From: Peribacillus saganii
GTDB taxonomy: Bacteria > Bacillota > Bacilli > Bacillales > DSM-1321
Length of the DNA stretch: 64,000 nucleotides
Assembly (NCBI RefSeq): GCF_003429095.1
Contig: NZ_QVTE01000040.1
Coordinates: 23,278-87,277 of the forward strand
Direction: 5' to 3'
Shown in pieces: positions 44,410-52,522 of this stretch. How positions within the stretch are numbered: the first letter of the stretch is position 1; each line of letters starts with the position of its first letter. Position numbers and translations under genes: made by a program. The notes under the pieces are model-generated. The model was not told the DNA's origin, did not search any database, and worked only from the letters and a program-made list of their open reading frames with translations.

Positions 44410-44453
44410 GGGGTTGTCCTGGCGTACATTCTTGCTTGGACAGCCCGTTTTTT
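44410..44453 (+). terminator. Rho-independent terminator
   Basis: GGGTTGTCC (44411) with GGACAGCCC (44438), then GTTTTTTAT. Confidence 0.8.
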
Positions 44454-44552
44454 ATACAAAAATAAGAGAAGACATTCGTAAGACAGTGGAGGCAAACGTG
44501 ACAAATTATTGAGTAGCGTTTCTTATCACTGAAGAAGCAGCACTAAATGATG

Positions 44553-44619
44553 TATAATTTACCAGAGGGGTGGTGAAAGCAACCGCCCAATGCATAGTAC
44601 TACAAGATTACTGGGTAAA
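44553..44619 (+). promoter_or_regulatory. Promoter and structured leader of the Nudix gene
   Basis: TATAAT at 44553-44558, followed by hairpin GGGTGGT (44568) with ACCGCCC (44582) and an outer pairing TTTACCAG with CTGGGTAAA (44611). About 130 nt of leader precede the ATG. The GGGTGGT..ACCGCC core recalls a T-box, but the T-box loop sequence is wrong. Structure real by eye, function unknown. Confidence 0.35.
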
Positions 44620-44696
44620 GAATAGATAGCCAAACGAAGGATAAGCTTAAGATAAAGAGTCTCTATTTTGGAAATAGAAAAAGAGAGGAGACAAAG

Positions 44697-45341
44697 ATGA
44701 AGCTGGAATCCGTTTTACATAAAATCAAAACTCATACACCAACCATACTCGGCAGCAGAAGCTTTTCAAAATATTCTGTGCTGCTGCCGCTAATTGAAAA
44801 AGAAGAAGGACTTCATGTGTTATTTGAAGTCCGCTCACTAAAGTTAAGGCGGCAACCAGGTGAAATTTGTTTTCCAGGCGGCCGGATTGATCCCGATGAC
44901 ACGGACGAAAAAGGGGCAGCCATACGAGAGACGGTAGAAGAATTGGGGCTTAAACAAGGGGACATTTCAGACGTCTATCCTCTGGATTATCTTATTTCCC
45001 CATTTGGAATGATTGTTTACCCTTATATGGGTCTAATAAAAAATATACAGGAAATAAAACCGAATGCGGCGGAAGTTGGTGAAATTTTCACGGTGCCATT
45101 ATCCTTTTTAATGAAAACTGACCCTAAAATATATCAGGTGAACTTTAGAGCGGAACCCGAAAATGATTTTCCGTTTGACCTAATAGTAGGCGGAGAGAAT
45201 TATAACTGGCGGGCCAGACAGATAGAAGAATACTTTTATATTTATGAAAATAGGGTTATTTGGGGCATGACCGCAAGGATCCTTGCTCATTTTGTCGAGA
45301 TACTTAAACAACATAGTCAATACCCGATCGAGGGCAGTTAG
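44697..45341 (+). CDS. Nudix hydrolase, coenzyme A pyrophosphatase (NudL/YeaB-like)
   Basis: 214 residues. CoA-specific motif LFEVRSLKLRRQPGEICFPGG (residues 42-62) precedes and overlaps the Nudix box GGRIDPDDTDEKGAAIRETVEELGL, giving the combined signature of CoA pyrophosphatases (family UPF0035). Cleaves CoA and oxidised CoA to phosphopantetheine and 3',5'-ADP. The His usual before GE in the signature is Pro here. AGAGAGGAG precedes ATG. Followed 56 nt later by an unknown gene in the same direction. Confidence 0.88.
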   Translation: MKLESVLHKIKTHTPTILGSRSFSKYSVLLPLIEKEEGLHVLFEVRSLKLRRQPGEICFPGGRIDPDDTDEKGAAIRETVEELGLKQGDISDVYPLDYLISPFGMIVYPYMGLIKNIQEIKPNAAEVGEIFTVPLSFLMKTDPKIYQVNFRAEPENDFPFDLIVGGENYNWRARQIEEYFYIYENRVIWGMTARILAHFVEILKQHSQYPIEGS

Positions 45342-45397
45342 GCTGTAATAAAACCAACTGATATTATTATTTATGGAATTAAAGGAGGATCTTATCA

Positions 45398-45976
45398 GTG
45401 CTAAAAAAACGAATAGAAGAACTTACCGCTATCCCTCAAAACCTTTCCCTTTTCAAGGAGGAAAGGGACTATGCAGTGAAGCATAACCTTATTGCGGCGG
45501 AGGATGTAACAGAGGTCAATCCTGCAGAACGATTTCAGGATGCCTATATTGAAAAATGTGATAAAGAATCAGAAAATATCATTTCCGAAGAGTCTTCAAA
45601 CTTTTTAAACCAGCCGATCACTTATTTAAAAGAACAGCAAAATGTGTTTATTTACCTGGAATCGAAATGGTTTGACATAATTGGCGTGGATGCTGTCTCT
45701 TTAGAAATGGACGATGTTTTCCGAACATATGATGCACTTCTCGGCTTAAAACTTCAAAAGAAATATGAAAAATCTATCAGAGAATATTTCCAGCAGCATT
45801 TTCAAAGAAAGGAAGCCCGATTCAGTTTAATGTTCAGCGCTGAAGATGGCTTATGGAACCTGAATTTCACCTTAAATTACGTAGACGGTTATCATGATGA
45901 AATGTCAATTGGAGATGCCTACCAATTAATATACAGTTTTTTATTTAAGCTTGCAGAATCAGTAGAAGCCGTATAA
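45398..45976 (+). CDS. Hypothetical protein, 192 aa
   Basis: 192 residues, GTG start with AAAGGAGG 8 nt upstream. Mixed alpha/beta, soluble, mildly acidic; notable segments YIEKCDKESENIISEESSNF, VFIYLESKWFDIIGVD and FTLNYVDGYHDEMSIGDAY. It looks like a conserved Bacillaceae protein, but I cannot name a family or function. Probably co-transcribed with the Nudix gene. Confidence 0.7.
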   Translation: MLKKRIEELTAIPQNLSLFKEERDYAVKHNLIAAEDVTEVNPAERFQDAYIEKCDKESENIISEESSNFLNQPITYLKEQQNVFIYLESKWFDIIGVDAVSLEMDDVFRTYDALLGLKLQKKYEKSIREYFQQHFQRKEARFSLMFSAEDGLWNLNFTLNYVDGYHDEMSIGDAYQLIYSFLFKLAESVEAV

Positions 45977-46047
45977 AATTTTGTATGCTAATACAGTCAA
46001 AAAAACATACATACCGGTTAACACAGGGAAAGCGAAGATGAGAACAA

Positions 46048-46446
46048 CGCTTGCATGAGCAAAAAAAGAATAAGATTATGAATAGATTTTCAGGAGACAC
46101 TACTCATATGAGCATGGAGGCATTGAACTGGCGCAAAAACAACTTGATGCCTATAACACAAAAATTTGGAAGGGTCCTTGGATGCTTAATGTTAAGACGT
46201 TCAGTTTTTTGGAGTTTCCATCCATTGATGTGACCTATATCAGCATAGAGAACTTGAGAGAAAGTATTCAACAATTATTTAAAGAAAACCCAAATCAGCA
46301 TGCTGAACTCCGGTCACGAATCGCCCACCAGAATATGTGATTGATCCAAATATGCTGTGGGAAGAGCAAATGGAGTGGAAGTAGAGTCGGTTGCAATGTA
46401 TGAAGTTATCCATGACAAAATGGCTAAAGCCTGGTTTATTAAATAA
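46048..46446 (+). pseudogene. Frameshifted remnant of an unknown protein gene
   Basis: Three successive frames give one protein-like text: HEHGGIELAQKQLDAYNTK then MLNVKTFSFLEFPSIDVTYI and ELRSRI, shift, PPEYVIDPNMLWEEQMEWK, shift, GVEVESVAMYEVIHDKMAKA-WFIK and stop at 46446, followed by an intact terminator. At least two indels. No family recognised. The 5' end is unclear. Confidence 0.6.
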
Positions 46447-46454
46447 CTTGGGAA

Positions 46455-46486
46455 AGCCGCTATTCAATTGATAGCGGCTATTTTCT
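46455..46486 (+). terminator. Terminator following the remnant gene
   Basis: AGCCGCTAT (46455) with ATAGCGGCT (46471), then ATTTTCTG. Confidence 0.75.
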
Positions 46487-46611
46487 GTTCATGAGTTATT
46501 AACGGTTAGTGCTAAAATCGGCTGTTTCTTAACTTCGTTGCTTATTCAAAGGAATAGCCGATTTCGATCAATCTTCCTTCCTGTAACGCTTTTGTCGTAA
46601 TAAAGATGTCA

Positions 46612-47742
46612 CTAGTGGATAAGGCCATAATCCCTAATTTCTACCTCTGCGCTGCAATGTACCTGAATAGCAGGATAGACTTTGCGCCAATCGAGATTTT
46701 TCCACTCATTATAACTTATGCTATTGCGAACATATTTTCCAATTCCTATGCTGTCAACACTGTGTTTCTGTGTAAATATCACCAATTCCTGAGTTTGTTT
46801 TTCAAGGGACTCTGCCATCTTTTCGCCTAAACCATCTCTGTACTTTTTATTATCCAAATTTTTCGTACCGATATATTCAGTAATCGAACCTTTCACTTTA
46901 ATCGAGATGTCTACAGTAAACTGATTGCTTCCAGGAGAAGAATAAACGTTAATATGTCTTCTGCTGTTGTTTATATCTAATGCTGCGAACTCTGCATCCC
47001 CTTGTTGCGATGCAGGCCAGTCAAAATTCAATTGCCCATTGTTTATCATTTTCTTGTTGAGTATGGAAAAAAGAGTACCTTTAGAAGCATCAATTTTTGT
47101 TACATACCGCTCTCCTCTAAAAAGGGCAACTCCATCAGTATCAATATGATTTTTACGCTGGATAAACTGTGGCGCAACAGGATCTATTCCATCGTCTTTA
47201 ACATCTCTCATAAACTGAAAAATATCTATATCAGGTATGATGTTTTCGTCAACTTGTTTTTCAATTAGGCGGTCAAGAAACTCATACGTCGGTTCTTGCT
47301 CCTGATAATTTTCAGCAAGCATTTTAGCAGCGTTCCCATTCACAATTATTATGTTGCTTCTCAGACCTATGGTAGGATCTCTTAGGATGGTGTCGAAATG
47401 ATTTATTACCCCTTGCTTAGCGATGTTTTTTCCGAATAACACCGTTCTAAGCTGCCCATTTACTAACTCTAAATCCGTTTGTGAAGAAAATTCGATCCTT
47501 GCATCTTTGCTTGACGTTGCGGTAGATTCGATTATCTTCTGAAGATTATCTTTTTGGATTAGAGGGATGGCAGCAGTTACTTTGATCAGGGCAATATCAG
47601 AGCCTTTATCCTTTGTTGCCATATCATAAGAGATAGCTTGAATCATTCCCTGGTCTTCGAGAATTCTCATGTCAGTGCACCCAGCAATTAAACAGCACAA
47701 TATGGGAACGAAAATGACCTTAGCAATTTTTCCCATCTGCAT
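46612..47742 (-). CDS. Spore germination receptor subunit C (Ger(x)C lipoprotein)
   Basis: 376 residues. Lipoprotein signal with lipobox LIAGC (Cys near residue 22), then the Ger(x)C hallmark RILEDQGMIQAISYD, and family segments ELVNGQLRTVLFGKNIAKQG, IIIVNGNAAKML and VDGVALFRGERYV-like DTDGVALFRGERYV. Anchored to the outer face of the spore inner membrane as part of a GerA-B-C germinant receptor. Overlaps the B-subunit gene end by 23 nt, so tightly coupled. Germinant specificity cannot be predicted. Confidence 0.93.
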   Translation of the reverse strand: MQMGKIAKVIFVPILCCLIAGCTDMRILEDQGMIQAISYDMATKDKGSDIALIKVTAAIPLIQKDNLQKIIESTATSSKDARIEFSSQTDLELVNGQLRTVLFGKNIAKQGVINHFDTILRDPTIGLRSNIIIVNGNAAKMLAENYQEQEPTYEFLDRLIEKQVDENIIPDIDIFQFMRDVKDDGIDPVAPQFIQRKNHIDTDGVALFRGERYVTKIDASKGTLFSILNKKMINNGQLNFDWPASQQGDAEFAALDINNSRRHINVYSSPGSNQFTVDISIKVKGSITEYIGTKNLDNKKYRDGLGEKMAESLEKQTQELVIFTQKHSVDSIGIGKYVRNSISYNEWKNLDWRKVYPAIQVHCSAEVEIRDYGLIH

Positions 47743-48814
47743 GCTTCCTTCCCTTTGATCTTAGCAAAATCAATATTATACAAATAACCGGCAAGAACAA
47801 TGTGACTCCTATTTCCCACCTTGTTAAAAAATCCAGCCAGTTCCTGACCTGCTCTAAACTATCTGGGATTAAAGAAATGAAATATGAGAAAGCGATAAGG
47901 ATAAATGAAAGGGTCTTATCACTTTTATTTCTGAAAATCCTTTTAGCAGACTCAGTTGCTGCCCAATAGAACATCACTGATGTAATCAGAACCTTTAGCG
48001 CAAATAGTGCATAAAGTAAGTTTTCAAGCCGCTCAATAATAGGTAATCTAATGATCGATAAGAAATCCAGCAAAGGAAAAATTAACTCCTTTAAATATTC
48101 ATATCCAAACACTCCAAAAATGATCAGACAGGTGTACACATAGACAACGGTTGTAATGAGATTGCCAATAATTAACGATGTGAAAAACTTTGATTCTTTA
48201 TTAATATACGGAAAAAAAAGAATGGATAGCTCAAAACCCAAGAATGCTATGTAAGTTTTGAATATCCCAATAAGCAACCCATCTCCATCCTTAAAAAGAA
48301 AAGGAGTGTATCTAGCCAGTTCAATATCGGTAATAAAATAGAAAAACAGCAGCGCCAGAAATACTGTGATTGAAAAAATAAAGGTAGAGGCTTTGGCTAT
48401 ATTATAAATCCCTTTAATGACAAGGGTGTAAATCAATACATCATAACCGAGCTTTAAAAGTGAACCAGGTGTATGCTGAAAAGTAATAATTTGATAAACC
48501 ATAATATATTGTTTGGCAGTAATACAGCCAATCAAACTCCATAAAACGGTAAGCAGCAAATAAAGGGTATAAGAAAGCATGGGTGGCATACCGTCCTCTA
48601 TTATTGCAAAAAAAGATTTTCCTCTTCCTAGTCTGTACACCGCTCCAATCAAAAAAATATTTATGTATACTAGGGCAGCTCCAATAATTACCGCCACCCA
48701 CCCGTTAGTACCAAAATTCTGCGCCAGCTCAGCTGGAAGCACAAATAGAGTAACACCGGTCTGAATTAAATAAATTAAAATGGCCAAATGGAAGGAATGT
48801 AGTTTTTCATTCAT
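47720..48814 (-). CDS. Spore germination receptor subunit B (GerAB family permease-like)
   Basis: 364 residues from ATG 48814 (GTG 48820 is in frame, but AAAGGAG fits the ATG better). Ten membrane helices of the amino acid-polyamine-organocation fold: AILIYLIQTGVTLFVLPAELAQ, FGTNGWVAVIIGAALV, TFQHTPGSLLKLGYDVLIY, FFPYINKESKF, and IRLPIIERLENLLYALFALK. This subunit binds the germinant. Middle gene of the A-B-C operon, 10-17 nt after the A subunit. Confidence 0.93.
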   Translation of the reverse strand: MNEKLHSFHLAILIYLIQTGVTLFVLPAELAQNFGTNGWVAVIIGAALVYINIFLIGAVYRLGRGKSFFAIIEDGMPPMLSYTLYLLLTVLWSLIGCITAKQYIMVYQIITFQHTPGSLLKLGYDVLIYTLVIKGIYNIAKASTFIFSITVFLALLFFYFITDIELARYTPFLFKDGDGLLIGIFKTYIAFLGFELSILFFPYINKESKFFTSLIIGNLITTVVYVYTCLIIFGVFGYEYLKELIFPLLDFLSIIRLPIIERLENLLYALFALKVLITSVMFYWAATESAKRIFRNKSDKTLSFILIAFSYFISLIPDSLEQVRNWLDFLTRWEIGVTLFLPVICIILILLRSKGRKHADGKNC

Positions 48815-48830
48815 ATGCACCTCACTCCTT

Positions 48831-50294
48831 TCATTTCTTTTTCTGCCGATATGGATTCCTTGTTTGTGCCTGGTACGGCCTAGTTTTGAGCTTGGAAAAA
48901 GGAGCTCTAATTAAAATGTCCTTCATATCAGCTGTTGATATAGGGGCTATAGGGATTAAATAAGAGCTGCCCAAATTTGTCATCCCGCTGAGATGGACAA
49001 GGACAAGACCTATTCCTAGTATTATTCCATAATTCCCCCAAATCCCAGCTAGGATAATAAGTCCAAAACGAACCAATCGAATGGATGCGCTCATAATATA
49101 ATTAGGAATGACAAATGAAGCAATAGCAGAAATGGCTACAGCGATAATTAAAATATTACTGGTAAAACCCGCCTGTACAGCTGATTGTCCAATGACTATT
49201 CCACCAACAATGCCAATTGTCTGTCCGATCTTTGTCGGCAGCCTGGCACCAGCCTCTCTCAATAATTCAATTGTAAATTCCATCACCAGTGCTTCAATAA
49301 GGGGAGGAAAAGGCACCCTGCTGCGTGATTCCAGCAATGTAGAAAGTAAGGTTCTGGGAATCATTTCGTAATGGAATGTAATAACGGCAACATAAAAAGC
49401 TGTGAAAAAAACAGTAATAAAGAATGCACTGTATCTTAATATTCTTAAAGCTGTTGCAACCGCCCATCTTTGGTAGTAATCCTCCGGTGAATTAAAGAAT
49501 TCAAAAAAACTAGTGGGAGCTATGAAAGCCGATGGACTGCCATCCGTAATACCCACTATTTTTCCTTCCAAAATTTTTGACGAAGCGGTATCCGGCCGTT
49601 CAGTAGTCAGGAATTGTGGAAAGAAAGAGTATGGATTTTCTTCAATCATTTGGACAAGCATAGTGGATTCAAAGATTCCGTCTGTCTCAACCGACTCAAC
49701 CCTTTGTTTTACTTTTTCGACAAAATCTTTATTTGCGACATTCTCAAGATAGAGCAGGTAAACATCTGTCAAAGTGACTTTACCGACTGACACTTTATAG
49801 ACTTTCAAATGTGAACTCTTGATTCTCCTGCGCAATAACGAAATATTTTGTCCTGCTGATTCATTGAATGACTCATGCGGACCTGTGATCACAGTTTCAG
49901 TACCCGACTCATTAACAGGCCTGGTTTCAGGTCCAAAAAGATTGACAAGATATGCCTCATCCTTAAAGAAAATAGCAGCTTCACCATTTAATATCCCTTT
50001 ATATAAAGACCTGCTGTCAGCTGTTTTCTTATATCTCTTCTCGGTGAGGATTAACGAAACATCAGGAAACTTAATAGTATCAAAGGGTTCAACGAGATAT
50101 TCCTTCACTTTTTGTTCATTAACCAGATTTTCAATATATAAGTACTCCACTTGAAGTTCAGGAAGGGCATTGTGCACTAAATCAGAACATTCCCGGAATT
50201 GATTAATGGTGTTTTCTAATGAGACACTTTCTTGTGTTTCCTGATTTTCTTTCGTAAGGAGAGCCTTTTTATATCTCTTTCTAAAGAAGCCCAT
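48831..50294 (-). CDS. Spore germination receptor subunit A (GerA/GerKA family)
   Basis: 487 residues. Soluble N-terminal domain (about 1-270) then five or six membrane helices. GerA signatures: LENTINQFRECSDL, YKGILNGEAAIFFKDEA, PETRPVNESGTETVITGPHESFNE, ILEGKIVGITDGSPSAFIAPTSFFEFFNSPEDYYQRW and LLREAGARLPTKIGQTIGIVGGIVIGQSAVQAG. First gene of the operon; the ribosome binding site GGAGGAAC precedes the ATG. Assembles with B and C subunits in the spore inner membrane to trigger germination. Confidence 0.95.
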   Translation of the reverse strand: MGFFRKRYKKALLTKENQETQESVSLENTINQFRECSDLVHNALPELQVEYLYIENLVNEQKVKEYLVEPFDTIKFPDVSLILTEKRYKKTADSRSLYKGILNGEAAIFFKDEAYLVNLFGPETRPVNESGTETVITGPHESFNESAGQNISLLRRRIKSSHLKVYKVSVGKVTLTDVYLLYLENVANKDFVEKVKQRVESVETDGIFESTMLVQMIEENPYSFFPQFLTTERPDTASSKILEGKIVGITDGSPSAFIAPTSFFEFFNSPEDYYQRWAVATALRILRYSAFFITVFFTAFYVAVITFHYEMIPRTLLSTLLESRSRVPFPPLIEALVMEFTIELLREAGARLPTKIGQTIGIVGGIVIGQSAVQAGFTSNILIIAVAISAIASFVIPNYIMSASIRLVRFGLIILAGIWGNYGIILGIGLVLVHLSGMTNLGSSYLIPIAPISTADMKDILIRAPFSKLKTRPYQAQTRNPYRQKKK

Positions 50295-50352
50295 ATCAGT
50301 TCCTCCGCACTTTTACTTCTTGCTGAGAGATAGTTTTTGGTTCTTACCGGGT

Positions 50353-50384
50353 TCTTATGCAATCTATTCCAATGTTATTTTTCA
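50353..50384 (-). promoter_or_regulatory. Candidate sigma-G promoter of the germination operon
   Basis: On the minus strand TGAAAAA (50384-50378), 18-nt spacer, CATAAGA (50359-50353), similar to sigma-G boxes, about 60 nt before the GerA start. Confidence 0.4.
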
Positions 50385-50394
50385 TCAAGACTTA

Positions 50395-51159
50395 TCATTT
50401 TTCAGACCAATTTTCCACTACACGCTTGAACTTATCGAGACCCTCCTGAAATTGCTTTTTCCGATGTCCATTAGCACCAGAAGGATGGGGGAAACCGGCT
50501 AAAATAAATCCTTTAAGCTTATCTTCTGAAATAAGAGTTTGTACGATTTGTTCTACTGATCTGCCAAGCGGAATTATGAGAATATCATGATTCATCTCTT
50601 CCATTTCTTGCGGAAACACTTCATAGGCATAATTATTTAAAAGGGGGCTAGACTCTATCCTTGGGTGATATCCGCTGTAGTTTTGACTTTGGGAGAATAC
50701 TGGGTATTTGATTAGCGAAGTTGTATGTAGCAAATCGCGTTCCTTAGAAAACAGCGATTCGGAACTTTCCAAATGAAGGGCGCAGGCAACACCGCACTGA
50801 TCCAGCATTGCAATTAAATTGGTTCTCATCGCTCCAGAGAAACTTGCTGCCATTTTAGCTGATTTGGCCATCTGTTCAAGCGATTCTCCTAAATGTATAC
50901 TTAAAGCTGCCTGCTCAAATGCCTCTTTCATTTGTGTCCATCCCGGGGTAATTCCGACAATCACAATTCTGGCCTCCCGATTTATATACTCGTTATGCGG
51001 GGCGAAAAACATCTCCATATCATCAATTTTCTCCAACAAAAATTCCTTTGTTAATAAATCTTTTTTCGTAAGCTGGCGATCCCTCGGCAGTTGCCGGATC
51101 TTTTCGATGTATTGATTTAAAAAGCTAAGTTGATGTGACAAGTTATATCTCCTTTTCAT
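50395..51159 (-). CDS. Uracil-DNA glycosylase-superfamily protein
   Basis: 254 residues. The fold is indicated by motif IVIVGITPGWTQM (position of the UDG GxxPG water-activating loop) around residue 67 and by the C-terminal FPHPSGANGHRKK, the HPSGxN leucine-loop motif. Between them the sequence is unusual (MAKSAKMAASFSGAMR), so a true glycosylase activity is not certain. A 35-residue helical N-terminal extension is basic. GGAGATAT precedes ATG. Third base-repair-type gene in the window after mug and exoA. Confidence 0.72.
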   Translation of the reverse strand: MKRRYNLSHQLSFLNQYIEKIRQLPRDRQLTKKDLLTKEFLLEKIDDMEMFFAPHNEYINREARIVIVGITPGWTQMKEAFEQAALSIHLGESLEQMAKSAKMAASFSGAMRTNLIAMLDQCGVACALHLESSESLFSKERDLLHTTSLIKYPVFSQSQNYSGYHPRIESSPLLNNYAYEVFPQEMEEMNHDILIIPLGRSVEQIVQTLISEDKLKGFILAGFPHPSGANGHRKKQFQEGLDKFKRVVENWSEK

Positions 51160-51283
51160 TAAAATTCAAGCCTGTATTATGTAAAAATTTGCCTCCTTTA
51201 CTTGTAGGTATAAGCTATGATCTTTATCACTTGTTCATTAATGCTCTGAACAAACTTAAAAAATACAGCTGGTGCAACACGGT

Positions 51284-51326
51284 AAAAAGCGGAACAGAAG
51301 AGAGACTCCTTTTGTTCCGCTTTTTT
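51284..51326 (-). terminator. Terminator of the small winged-helix-like gene
   Basis: AAAAAGCGGAACA (51284-51296) with TGTTCCGCTTTTTT (51313-51326); works on both strands. Confidence 0.8.
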
Positions 51327-51338
51327 ACTGCCAGACAT

Positions 51339-51572
51339 TCATGAAGTCTTATTCTGGGGCAGAAAATACAAATCATGGTGCGGCGGTTCTGTCATTCTTT
51401 CTTTCTGCAATCGTCCTTCTTCTACAAGCTCACGTAACCCCCGGTCAACCTCTGAAAATTCTACTCCCAAAATGTCCGCCAATTTAACTGTTGATATTGT
51501 CATTTGTTTAGGATTTTTGCTTGAAGACATAATCATCGAATGAGCCCTTTGAAATAATTTGTCCTTATCCAA
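51339..51572 (-). CDS. Small winged-helix-like protein, 77 aa
   Basis: About 77 residues from TTG 51572 (AGAAGGG 6 nt upstream); an earlier in-frame TTG has no ribosome binding site. QMTISTVKLADILGVEFSEVDRGLRELVEEGRLQKERMTEPP fits a helix-turn-helix plus wing, so DNA binding is inferred. Divergent from the formate transporter operon across 100 nt, which makes it a candidate regulator of that operon. Confidence 0.6.
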   Translation of the reverse strand: MDKDKLFQRAHSMIMSSSKNPKQMTISTVKLADILGVEFSEVDRGLRELVEEGRLQKERMTEPPHHDLYFLPQNKTS

Positions 51573-51670
51573 TATGAAACCCTTCTTTCGCAAATATAAT
51601 ATTGCTAACTTTAAATAATTTTCCCAAAACGGTAAATAATATTATCTGTAAAAGATTAGGAGGGTTGCTA

Positions 51671-52522
51671 ATGGGATTTCACCCGCCGAAGAAAATTGCC
51701 GGCATTGCTGCAGACCTTGGTGAAAAGAAAACAGAGCTCCCGCTCCGGAGCATGTTATTTCTCGGTTTTCTTGGAGGAGCTTTTATATCTCTTGGGTTTC
51801 TTCTGGACATAAGAGTCATTGGGAACCTGCCAGAGAATTGGGGCTCATTTGGCACCTTTTTAGGTGCCGCCGTATTTCCGCTGGGGCTCATTTTAGTTGT
51901 TATTGCCGGAGCGGAGCTGGTAACCGGGAATATGATGGCCGTATCCATCGCCTGTCTGGCAAAAAAAGTAACTTTGAATAAACTGGCATCCAATTGGTTT
52001 TGGATTACTATCAGCAACTTTATTGGAGCAATCTTTGTTGCCTATGTATTCGGGCATCTGGTAGGCCTTACGGAACATGGCCCTTTTTTGGATAAAACCA
52101 TCGCCATTGCACAGTCAAAAGTGGATGAGAGTTTTTGGCAGGCCTTCTTTTCTGCGATTGGCTGTAACTGGCTGGTGGGCCTCGGCATGTGGCTTTCCTA
52201 TGGGTCCGACGAGATTAGCGGAAAAATACTGGCAATCTGGTTCCCAATCATGGCGTTTGTTGCCATCGGTTTTCAGCATGTGGTCGCCAATATGTTCCTG
52301 ATCCCAGCAGCCATTTTTGCGGGACACTTAACATGGTTTGACTACATACGTAACTTCATACCAGTCTTTCTGGGAAACGTGGTCGGAGGTTCATTATTAG
52401 TGGGCTTTGTTTACTGGTTCGTTTATTTGGCGGAGGGTTCTCCAAGTGATACTCCAGTTCCAGGAAAGGAAGCAGCAAAATCAAACCTTAGGCTCAGAAA
52501 TATTAGGGAGGCAGAAGAATGA
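51671..52522 (+). CDS. Formate/nitrite transporter (FocA/NirC family)
   Basis: 283 residues from ATG 51671 (AGGAGGG 7 nt upstream). Six membrane helices; family motifs LGFLGGAFISLGFLL, AELVTGNMMAVSIACLAKKV, SAIGCNWLVGLGMWLSYGSDEISGKI and GFQHVVANMFLIPAAI. First gene of the formate dehydrogenase operon; its last codons overlap the fdhF start (ATGA at 52519). Supplies or removes formate for the dehydrogenase. Confidence 0.93.
   Translation: MGFHPPKKIAGIAADLGEKKTELPLRSMLFLGFLGGAFISLGFLLDIRVIGNLPENWGSFGTFLGAAVFPLGLILVVIAGAELVTGNMMAVSIACLAKKVTLNKLASNWFWITISNFIGAIFVAYVFGHLVGLTEHGPFLDKTIAIAQSKVDESFWQAFFSAIGCNWLVGLGMWLSYGSDEISGKILAIWFPIMAFVAIGFQHVVANMFLIPAAIFAGHLTWFDYIRNFIPVFLGNVVGGSLLVGFVYWFVYLAEGSPSDTPVPGKEAAKSNLRLRNIREAEE

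Noticed and set aside
44568..44588. T-box antiterminator upstream of the Nudix gene
   Set aside because: The bulge TGGN is followed by GAAAGCA instead of directly pairing ACC, no specifier stem is visible and the gene is not aminoacyl-tRNA related.
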